DNA of 64,000 nt, taken from assembly GCF_011762125.1 (NCBI RefSeq), contig NZ_JAASQN010000003.1, positions 248,001 to 312,000 on the forward strand, in the 5' to 3' direction. The stretch is from Sphingopyxis panaciterrae (GTDB lineage Bacteria; Pseudomonadota; Alphaproteobacteria; Sphingomonadales; Sphingomonadaceae). A program made the translations under genes and the position numbers. Every line of letters begins with the position of its first letter. Within the stretch, counting starts at the first letter, position 1. Positions 55,347 to 64,000 of this stretch are shown here, piece after piece. The notes beneath the pieces were generated by a model that was not told where the DNA came from, made no database searches, and saw only the letters and a list, made by a program, of their open reading frames with translations.

Positions 55347-55372
55347 AGCCCCTCCCCTTCAGGGGAGGGGCT
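55347..55372. repeat. 26-bp palindrome of the CCTCCCC/GGGGAGG type
   Basis: AGCCCCTCCCC-TTCA-GGGGAGGGGCT, perfect 11-bp arms. It resembles the two palindromes in the sucC-etfB spacer and may be a solo member of that family. Confidence 0.6.
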
Positions 55373-55412
55373 AAAGACTGTGCGTCCGCACCGGCCGCTT
55401 TCTGCCCTTTTT

Positions 55413-55503
55413 CGTCATCCCGGGCTTGACCCGGGATCCCGCTTTTCTTGGTACCAGCAGTTTTCGAGGTCAAGCGGAACCCCGGATCAAGTCCGGGGTG
55501 ACG
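55413..55503. repeat. REPIN-like inverted repeat, copy G
   Basis: Arms as in copy D (CGTCATCCCGGGCTTGACCC first), with outer inverted flanks CCGGCCGCTTTCTGCC and GGCAGCAACCGG. The right arm has a one-base change (GCGGAACCCC for GCGGGACCCC). Confidence 0.9.
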
Positions 55504-55571
55504 ACGAAAGGAAGGGCAGCAACCGGTCGTTTGCGGTCCTTCCCACGTCTCTACCGTCCCGTGACTATTTC

Positions 55572-57095
55572 CTATGGCTTGGGTTTCAGCGCACTATCCG
55601 CATTCCAGCCCGGCGCGCTGTCCTTGTTCGCCACCCGGTCGACCAGCGCATAGAAAAAGCGATTGAAATCGCCCGCCGCCCGCCAGTCGATCGGCTGGTC
55701 GGGATCGTCCTGCGGGGTGTGATAGCCGGTGCGATACCAATGCCGGTATATCTCCTCGCTCTTCGTTCCCGGGCGATATCCGAAGACGAAACCCGTCGCC
55801 GGGATGCCCGCCTTGATGAACACCCAATGCTCGGACCGCTTCAGCATGTTCCGCTCGGGCTCGGGATCCCGCTGGACCGCGATGCCCAGCCCTTCGGCAA
55901 CGGCACGGGCATCGGCGCCAAGGCTGTTGTCGTCCAGCGCGTGTACGGTGAGCAGGTCGAGCGGGAAGATCGGGCGGAGCTGGTCGAGGTTGATGTTGCC
56001 CGCGAGGTCGGCCTTCGGGATCGTCGGATGCGCGACGAAATATTCGCCGCCGAGCAGGCCCTTCTCCTCGCCCGCAAAGGCGGCGAAGAGCAGCGGGCGG
56101 GCATAGCCCTTGCCCTGCCGCTGCTGCGCGAGGCGGATCAGCAGCGCGACATAGGCGGCATCGTCGAGCGTGCCGTTATAAAGCCCGTCGCCATCGATCG
56201 GCTCGCCATGGCCATAGCCGTCGAGATGCGCAGATACGGCGATCGTCTCGCCTGCCTTGGCGGGATCGGTCCCCGGCAGCAGCCCCAGCACGTTCGAAGA
56301 GCGGATTCGCCGCGCTCGGGTCTCGAAGCGCGCATCGAGCCGCTCGGCGACGTCGAATGCCGGCAACGGGTCGCCGCGGCTGCCCTTGGCGATCAGGTCG
56401 GCCGCTTCGGCCTCGCTCTTGCCGGTCAACTTGCCGAGCGCGCCGGCGTTGACGATGATCCGTACGAAGCGGTCGGTGTCGGCGGGCGCTCCGGCGAGCT
56501 TGACCTGCCGCGCATAGGCGGCGGGCCAGCGCGGTGGCTCGACGGTGAAGCCGGGATCGGCGATACTCAATATACCGATGCCGCCCGCCGCCTTGACCGC
56601 CGTCTCGCGGCCGGCGTCGCCGGGTAGTCCGGCGCGCCGTGTCGCGTGGCAGATGACGATCTTGCCCGCGACCGCACCCAGAACCGACGCATCGCAATAG
56701 CCGCGATAGGCCAGCGGCGCCGCGAAGTGCGCCGGCATCGCCGCCGTCGGCGTCAGGCGATAGTCGTGGAGGAAGGCCAGCGTGCGATCACCGACGCGCA
56801 GCGCGGCGCGCGTGATCGCGATTTCGTCCATGTCCACCGGCTGGAACCAGCCGCCATCGCTACCCGCCGGTTTCAGCCCCGCCGCCGCGAAGGCACGCGC
56901 GACGACCTCTGCTGCGCGGTCATAGCCCGCCGAACCGGTGTCGCGGCCTTCCATCGCATCGCTCGACAGCTCTTCGGTGATCGCCCACCAGGCCCTGGTG
57001 TCGGGATCGGCCGTTTCGGGAGGCGCCGCCAGCGCGGCGGATGCCAGAGCAAGCGCCGCCAGACCTGCCGCGCCCCGAAGCGTTGGAAAACGCAT
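55572..57095 (-). CDS. M28-family metallopeptidase with PA domain, secreted
   Basis: 507 residues with a signal sequence (1-22). The M28 zinc ligands are visible: SAHLDGYG, NGTLDDAAYVALL, AGEEKGLLGGEYF, INLDQLRP and YHTPQDDP. A PA-type insert (about 100-230) precedes the catalytic core. It is an aminopeptidase or carboxypeptidase-like enzyme of the periplasm. The ATG at 57095 follows AAGGGGATT at good spacing. Confidence 0.92.
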   Translation of the reverse strand: MRFPTLRGAAGLAALALASAALAAPPETADPDTRAWWAITEELSSDAMEGRDTGSAGYDRAAEVVARAFAAAGLKPAGSDGGWFQPVDMDEIAITRAALRVGDRTLAFLHDYRLTPTAAMPAHFAAPLAYRGYCDASVLGAVAGKIVICHATRRAGLPGDAGRETAVKAAGGIGILSIADPGFTVEPPRWPAAYARQVKLAGAPADTDRFVRIIVNAGALGKLTGKSEAEAADLIAKGSRGDPLPAFDVAERLDARFETRARRIRSSNVLGLLPGTDPAKAGETIAVSAHLDGYGHGEPIDGDGLYNGTLDDAAYVALLIRLAQQRQGKGYARPLLFAAFAGEEKGLLGGEYFVAHPTIPKADLAGNINLDQLRPIFPLDLLTVHALDDNSLGADARAVAEGLGIAVQRDPEPERNMLKRSEHWVFIKAGIPATGFVFGYRPGTKSEEIYRHWYRTGYHTPQDDPDQPIDWRAAGDFNRFFYALVDRVANKDSAPGWNADSALKPKP

Positions 57096-57244
57096 GCCAA
57101 TCCCCTTGTTCAATCGTCCGGTCCCATCGGGCCGTCTTACCGAAGAGCCGCCGCCCGACAAATATTTATCGGTGCCGGGTCCTGTGGCGACGGGCTCGCC
57201 AAAAGGGGTCGCCACCGCCGCACCGCTTGGTTATGCCTTGCTCC

Positions 57245-57943
57245 ATGCTGACCATCATCCTCTCCGCGCTCGCGCTCGCCGCCCAGGCCCCCGCCGTTCC
57301 GCCATCCGCGACGCAGTTGCCGCCCGCGCCGCAACCGGTGCCCGCGCCGGTTGCGCCGTTGGTGCAGGCCGACACGCGGCCTTATGTCGCGCTCGCGACC
57401 GATCTCGGCACGATCACCGTCCGCCTCGAGGATAAACGCGCGCCGGTCACGGCGGCCAATTTCCTCCGCTATGTCGATACGAAGCGGATGGACGGGTTCA
57501 AATTCTATCGCTCGACGCGCAGCTGGGGGCCGGCGAGCCAGCTGATCCAAGCGGGCAACCGCGGCGATGCGCGCAAGAACTTCCCCGTCATCGCGCATGA
57601 GGCGACGAACGTCACCGGCCTGACCAATTGCAAGGGCGCGCTGGTGATGGCGCGGCTCGCGCCCGGCGACGCGATGACCGATTTCTTCCTGCTCTTGAGC
57701 GATATCCCGGGTTTCGACGCCGATCCGGCGCAAAGCGGTGACAATGCGGGCTTCGCGGTGTTCGGTGAAATCGTCGGCGGCACCGATGTCGCCGAAAGGA
57801 TATTCGCCGCGCCCGTCTCGCCCACCGCGGGCGAAGGCGTGATGCAGGGCCAGATGCTCGAACCGATGGTGACGATCAAAACTGCCCGCCGCGTTCCCGC
57901 CCCCGCCGACGCGCCGAAGGGCTGTGTCGTCAAGGGCGGATGA
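57245..57943 (+). CDS. Peptidyl-prolyl cis-trans isomerase, cyclophilin type, secreted
   Basis: 232 residues: a short signal, a Pro/Ala-rich linker to about residue 45, then the cyclophilin fold (VALATDLGTITVRLEDKRAPVTAANFLRYVD; FKFYRSTR with the catalytic arginine; FAVFGEIVGGTDVAERI). It would speed proline isomerisation in periplasmic proteins. It is divergent from the M28 peptidase. Upstream in-frame starts precede the signal sequence and are rejected. Confidence 0.9.
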   Translation: MLTIILSALALAAQAPAVPPSATQLPPAPQPVPAPVAPLVQADTRPYVALATDLGTITVRLEDKRAPVTAANFLRYVDTKRMDGFKFYRSTRSWGPASQLIQAGNRGDARKNFPVIAHEATNVTGLTNCKGALVMARLAPGDAMTDFFLLLSDIPGFDADPAQSGDNAGFAVFGEIVGGTDVAERIFAAPVSPTAGEGVMQGQMLEPMVTIKTARRVPAPADAPKGCVVKGG

Positions 57944-57959
57944 GAAGGGCCTCTTTCTT

Positions 57960-58315
57960 CGTCACCCCCGCGCAGGCGGGGGTCCCGCTTTTGTGAAGGG
58001 CGGCCATGTCTATATCATCGCGGATCGCTATCGCGGAACCATCTACATTGGCGTAACCGCTCAGCTAGCCGCTCGAATATACCAGCACCGAACCGGCGAC
58101 GGTTCCGATTTTTGCAAGCGCTACGCCCTCGATCGTCTCGTCTATGCCGAATCCCATGCCAATATCAGCGATGCCATCGTGCGCGAGAAGGCCATGAAGA
58201 AATGGAATCGCGGATGGAAGCTGCGTCTGATCGAGGAACAGAACCCCGAATGGCTGGACTTGTTCGACGCACTCAACGCCTGAAAAGCGGGACCCCCGCC
58301 TGCGCGGGGGTGACG
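57960..58315. mobile_element. 356-bp GIY-YIG-carrying inverted-repeat element
   Basis: Two perfect 33-bp inverted repeats (57960-57992 and 58283-58315; arm CGTCACCCCCGCGCAGGCGG continuing to GTCCCGCTTTT) enclose exactly one gene: the start codon is the next base after the left arm and the last base of the stop is the first base of the right arm. The arm ends match the CGTCAYCCC...GGGRTCCCGC pattern of the short REPIN-like copies, with a different central palindrome. Whether it moves is inferred. Confidence 0.7.
57993..58283 (+). CDS. Small GIY-YIG nuclease domain protein
   Basis: 96 residues from a GTG at 57993. VYIIADRYRGTIYIGVT is the GIY-YIG signature with Y-I-I spaced from Y-I-G, and ARIYQHR supplies the conserved Arg/His. 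YALDRLVYAESHANISDAIVREKAMKKWNRGWK is the usual second half of the stand-alone family, with the catalytic glutamate in the IVREKAMKKW helix. Stand-alone members are often annotated as UvrC-like, with unknown function. A start inside the left repeat is open but would translate the repeat itself. Confidence 0.88.
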   Translation: MKGGHVYIIADRYRGTIYIGVTAQLAARIYQHRTGDGSDFCKRYALDRLVYAESHANISDAIVREKAMKKWNRGWKLRLIEEQNPEWLDLFDALNA

Positions 58316-58396
58316 AGGGGATAGAGGGACAAGAAGTCGCGCTGTGGCGACTATCATTTATTTTGCGTTCATGCGCGCTGTGGCTATACCGCCCGC

Positions 58397-59188
58397 ATGA
58401 CTCAGCGTCCCTCCTCACGCGCCATGATGCGCCTGCTCGCCGCCGCCCTGTTGATTTCGCCGCTGGCGGCCTGTGCGGGGGGTGGCGGGGTCAAGAAAGA
58501 CACGCGCTATGTCGCGCGCGACGTCAACACCCTCTATCGCGCCGCGCAGGAACGCCTCGACCGCCGCCAGTACCGCATCGCGGCGGCGCTGTTCGACGAG
58601 GTCGAGCGCCAGCACCCCTATTCGCCGTGGGCGCGCCGCGCGCAGCTGATGAGCAGCTTTTCCTATTATATGGACCGCGAATATGCCCCGGCGATTGACG
58701 CCGCGCAGCGCTTCCTCGCCATCCATCCGGGCAACAAGGACGCAGCCTACGCTTATTATCTGATCGGCATTAGCTATTATGAGCAGATCAGCGACGTGAC
58801 CCGCGACCAGAAGATCACCCAACAAGCGTCGAACGCGCTGGGCGAGATCATCCGCCGCTATCCCGACAGCCGCTACGCCGCCGACGCGCGGCTGAAGGTC
58901 GACCTGGTGCAGGATCACCTTGCGGGCAAGGAAATGGAAATCGGCCGTTTCTACCAGCGCAGCTCGAACTGGCTCGCCGCGTCGATCCGCTTCCGCGAGG
59001 TCGTCGACAAATATCAGACGACCAGCCACGCGCCCGAGGCGCTTTTCCGCCTGACCGAATGCTATCTGGCGCTCGGCATTCCGGAGGAAGCGAAGAAGTC
59101 GGCGGCCGTGCTCGGCGCCAACTATCCGGGCAATGAATGGTATGAGCGCGCGTACAAGCTGATGCAGCGGCACGCGCCGAGCAGCTGA
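58397..59188 (+). CDS. bamD: Outer membrane protein assembly factor BamD
   Basis: 263 residues with a lipobox at LAAC (about 24-27). The rest is TPR helices: NTLYRAAQERLDRRQYRIAAALFDEVERQHPYSPWARRAQL is the typical first unit, and FYQRSSNWLAASIRFREVVDKY follows. BamD is an essential lipoprotein of the BAM complex that folds beta-barrels into the outer membrane. recN follows 82 nt downstream, as is common in alphaproteobacteria. Confidence 0.95.
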   Translation: MTQRPSSRAMMRLLAAALLISPLAACAGGGGVKKDTRYVARDVNTLYRAAQERLDRRQYRIAAALFDEVERQHPYSPWARRAQLMSSFSYYMDREYAPAIDAAQRFLAIHPGNKDAAYAYYLIGISYYEQISDVTRDQKITQQASNALGEIIRRYPDSRYAADARLKVDLVQDHLAGKEMEIGRFYQRSSNWLAASIRFREVVDKYQTTSHAPEALFRLTECYLALGIPEEAKKSAAVLGANYPGNEWYERAYKLMQRHAPSS

Positions 59189-59238
59189 TGCCGGGCCGCC
59201 GCCCGCGCGAAGGGCGGCGCGGTTGAACTCGCGAATAG

Positions 59239-59253
59239 ATTCGCATTTTGTTC
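59239..59253 (+). promoter_or_regulatory. LexA-box-like site upstream of recN
   Basis: ATTC-GCATTTT-GTTC: one mismatch from the alphaproteobacterial LexA direct repeat GTTC-N7-GTTC. It is 18-32 nt before the GTG start of recN, a gene known to be SOS-induced in many bacteria. The match is partial, so this is a candidate only. Confidence 0.45.
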
Positions 59254-59270
59254 TGCGGTAAGGACGCGCT

Positions 59271-60953
59271 GTGCTGACCGCCCTGTCCATCGCCAATATC
59301 GTGCTGATCGAACGGCTCGACCTTGATTTCGAGGCCGGGCTCGGCGTGCTGACGGGCGAGACGGGGGCGGGCAAATCGATCCTGCTCGACGCGCTCGGCC
59401 TCGCGCTCGGGATGCGCGCCGACAGCGCGCTGGTCCGCCAGGGCACGGCGCAGGCGCAGGTCACCGCCAGCTTCGTCGCGCCCGCGCCGGGCACCCCGCT
59501 CGCGGCGCTGATCGCCGAAAACGAGATCGCGCTCGAACCGGGCGAACCGCTGCTGATCCGCCGCACGCTGAAAGCCGACGGCGGCAGCCGCGCCTTCCTC
59601 AACGACCAGCCCTGCTCGGCGGCGCTGCTGCGCGAGATCGGCGGGCACCTCGTCGAAATCCACGGCCAGCATGACGACCGCGGCCTGCTCGCCCCCGCGG
59701 GGCACCGCGCGCTGCTCGACGCCTATGGACGTGCCGACGTCGGCGCCGTTGCCGCCGCGCATGCGGCATGGCGCGCCGCGGAGGAGAAGCTCGCCGCCGC
59801 GCGCGCCGCGCTCGATGCCGCGACGCGCGACCGCGAATGGCTCGAACATTGCGTCGCCGAACTGCACGCGCTGGCGCCGCAACCGGGCGAGGACGGCGAA
59901 TTGTCCGAGGCACGCGCCGCGATGCAGAAGGGCGAAAAGGTCGCGGGCGACCTTTCGGCGATCATGGCGGCGTTCGAAGGCAGCGACAGCGGACCCGCGC
60001 AACTGCGCGGGGCGGCGCGGCGGCTCGACCGGCTCGCGGGCGACCACCCGCTGCTCGCCGAGGCGCTCGCCGGGCTCGACCGCGCGATCATCGAGGCCGA
60101 CGAGGCCGAAACCAAGCTCCACGAAGCCGCGCGCGCGATGGAATATGACCCCGCACGGCTCGAAGCGACCGAAACGCGGCTGTTCGAACTACGCGCGATG
60201 GCGCGCAAGCATGGGTGTCAGCCCGACGATCTTGCGGCGCTCGCGGGTGATCTTGCGGCGCGGCTCGACGCGATCGAGGGCGGCAGCGCGGGCCTCGCAA
60301 AGCTCGAGGCGGCCGTAGCCGAAACCGCAGCGGCCTATACCCATGCCGCGACCGCCTTGTCCGACCTGCGCACGAAGGCCGCCGCCCGTCTCGACGCCGC
60401 GGTGGCGGGCGAGCTGGTGCCGCTGAAGCTCGACGCGGCCCGCTTCCGGACGCTCGTCGAACGCCTGCCCGCCGAACGCTGGGGCGAGGGCGGCATGGAC
60501 CGCGTCGAATATCTCATCTCGACCAACCCCGGCGCGCCGTTCGCACCGCTCGCCAAGATCGCGTCGGGGGGCGAATTGTCGCGCTTCATCCTCGCATTGA
60601 AGGTGGCGCTCGCCGAAGAGGGCGGCGCCGACACGATCATCTTCGACGAAATCGACCGCGGCGTCGGCGGCGCCGTCGCCGCGGCGATCGGCGAACGGCT
60701 GGCAAGACTCGCCAAAGGGACGGGGGATGGCGCCGCCAAGCAACTGCTCGCAGTCACCCACAGCCCGCAGGTTGCCGCCAAGGGCGCGGCGCATTTCGTC
60801 ATCGCCAAATCGAGCGAGGGAACGGTGACGCGCACCAGCGTCCATCAGCTCGACGAGCCCGGCCGCCGCGAAGAAATCGCGCGCATGCTGTCGGGCGCCG
60901 AAGTGACCGAAGAGGCGCGAGCGCAGGCGGAGCGGCTGCTGGAGGCGGCGTGA
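59271..60953 (+). CDS. recN: DNA repair protein RecN
   Basis: 560 residues, GTG start behind AAGGA. SMC-like layout: Walker A GETGAGKS (29-36), a central coiled coil (about 160-380) and a C-terminal half with IASGGELSRFILALKVAL (signature) and IIFDEIDRGVGG (Walker B). It tethers broken DNA ends during double-strand break repair. The stop overlaps the next start (TGATG). Confidence 0.96.
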   Translation: MLTALSIANIVLIERLDLDFEAGLGVLTGETGAGKSILLDALGLALGMRADSALVRQGTAQAQVTASFVAPAPGTPLAALIAENEIALEPGEPLLIRRTLKADGGSRAFLNDQPCSAALLREIGGHLVEIHGQHDDRGLLAPAGHRALLDAYGRADVGAVAAAHAAWRAAEEKLAAARAALDAATRDREWLEHCVAELHALAPQPGEDGELSEARAAMQKGEKVAGDLSAIMAAFEGSDSGPAQLRGAARRLDRLAGDHPLLAEALAGLDRAIIEADEAETKLHEAARAMEYDPARLEATETRLFELRAMARKHGCQPDDLAALAGDLAARLDAIEGGSAGLAKLEAAVAETAAAYTHAATALSDLRTKAAARLDAAVAGELVPLKLDAARFRTLVERLPAERWGEGGMDRVEYLISTNPGAPFAPLAKIASGGELSRFILALKVALAEEGGADTIIFDEIDRGVGGAVAAAIGERLARLAKGTGDGAAKQLLAVTHSPQVAAKGAAHFVIAKSSEGTVTRTSVHQLDEPGRREEIARMLSGAEVTEEARAQAERLLEAA

Positions 60954-61632
60954 TGGCATTCGAAGCCCTCGACCGCCCCGTCTGGAACATGCTCACCGGC
61001 CGCCAGGCGCACCTGGCCGAGGGTGATGCGCGCGCGGTGCGGATCGACCGCGGTTATGGCGTGTTCGGCGCCGCCGCCGACCCCGGTATCGATGCGCAGG
61101 CAGGGCTGGCGGCGCTCGTCCCCGACGACGGTGAGCTCTGGATCGTCGAAGGCGAGCCCTGGCCGGTCCCCCCGGGCGTGCGCGAGGTCAAGCGCGCGGT
61201 GCTGACGCAAATGGTCGCCGAAGGCGTCCCGTCCGAGCCCGGCCCCGGCGCTCCCCGCATCATCGCGCTCGGCGAGGAGGACGCGCCCGAAATGGCGGCG
61301 CTCGCCGAGCATGCGAAACCCGGGCCGTGGGGGCCGAAAACGCATCGCTACGGCCCTTTCTTCGGCATCAGGGAAAACGGCCGCCTGCTCGCGATGGCGG
61401 GGCAGCGCATGCTGGTTCCCGGCATGGCCGAGCTCAGCGGCGTGTCGGCATGGGCCGACTGCCGCGGCCGCGGGCTGGCCCGCGCGCTGATCGGTCATGT
61501 CATGCGCGAAATGATGGGGCGCGGCGAAACGCCGTTCCTCCACAGCTATGCCGACAATGCGGGCGCGATCGCGCTCTATGAAACGCTCGGCTTTCGTATC
61601 CGCCGCGCGGTGCATATGCTGGCGCTGGCGCG

Positions 61633-61636
<4 letters not shown>
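60953..61636 (+). CDS. GNAT-family N-acetyltransferase
   Basis: 227 residues. The first half is variable; the second carries the GNAT core (GRLLAMAGQRM, AELSGVSAWADCRGRGLARALIGHVM, the NAGAIALYETLGFRIRR end). Substrate unknown. It is coupled to recN by a TGATG overlap and to the following gene by ATGA. Confidence 0.92.

Positions 61637-64000
<2,364 letters not shown>

Larger units (their letters stand above)
55158..55571. other. 414-bp region between pnp and the M28 peptidase with terminator and repeats
   Basis: Contains the pnp terminator (55178-55205), a 26-bp palindrome (55347-55372) and REPIN-like copy G (55413-55503). The two flanking genes are convergent, so no promoters are expected. 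No coding region seen. Confidence 0.7.

Overview
The window is a 64 kb stretch of GC-rich chromosome. Protein resemblance, gene order and repeat types suggest an alphaproteobacterium of the Sphingomonadales, probably Sphingopyxis or a close relative; this is inferred, not searched. Coding density is high. Many neighbours overlap through ATGA, GTGA or TGATG junctions, so translational coupling is common. I see no rRNA, CRISPR array, prophage or classical insertion sequence.

Layout. 1-11 kb: the end of a PabB-PabC fusion, aspartate aminotransferase, a 35-codon leader ORF with msrA, a class A-type beta-lactamase-like lipoprotein behind a Fur-box-like site, sucC, etfB-etfA behind a possible LiuR-type operator, a DUF389 membrane protein and a secreted serine hydrolase. 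11-14 kb: a JmjC-type cupin protein, two back-to-back tRNA-like genes, then a slipin-like SPFH/band-7 protein and a strong terminator. 14-24 kb: two convergent TonB-like paralogues, a phosphotransferase-DUF6285 fusion coupled to a GRDP-like protein and a Gly/Cys-tailed TIGR04222 protein, an acyl-CoA dehydrogenase, a small reverse-strand operon (methyltransferase, PhnA-like, SMR) and an N-acyl-D-amino-acid deacylase-like amidohydrolase. 24-39 kb: DUF885 peptidase with NhaA, an NfrB-like glycosyltransferase with a beta-barrel-like partner, TauE/TIGR02186, a HerA-like ATPase, a SleB-type hydrolase, three secreted proteins including a DUF4189 protein, and an ABC ATPase. 39-55 kb: the translation and RNA cluster rimP-nusA-ylxR-infB-(DUF1697)-rbfA ... 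truB-rpsO-pnp, split by about 5.5 kb of surface, lipid and nucleotide genes. 55-64 kb: an M28 peptidase, a cyclophilin, a GIY-YIG gene set exactly between perfect inverted repeats, bamD, recN, two small genes and the start of ligA.

The most interesting unit is 12204-13872: two odd tRNA-shaped RNAs in tandem with a slipin-like protein. Published comparative genomics of bacterial RNA repair proposed that SPFH/band-7 proteins act as scaffolds with a cognate tRNA-like RNA, and this locus fits that description. Here the anticodon loops copy those of real tRNA-Gln(UUG) and tRNA-Leu(UAG), while the rest of each molecule does not fit those tRNAs.

The second theme is dispersed palindromic repeats. 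One REPIN-like family (termini CGTCAYCCC and GGGRTCCCGC) occurs at least seven times. One copy is read in frame inside truB, and a related long palindrome is read in frame inside ligA. A 356-bp version carries its own GIY-YIG gene and could be the mobile or autonomous form of the family.
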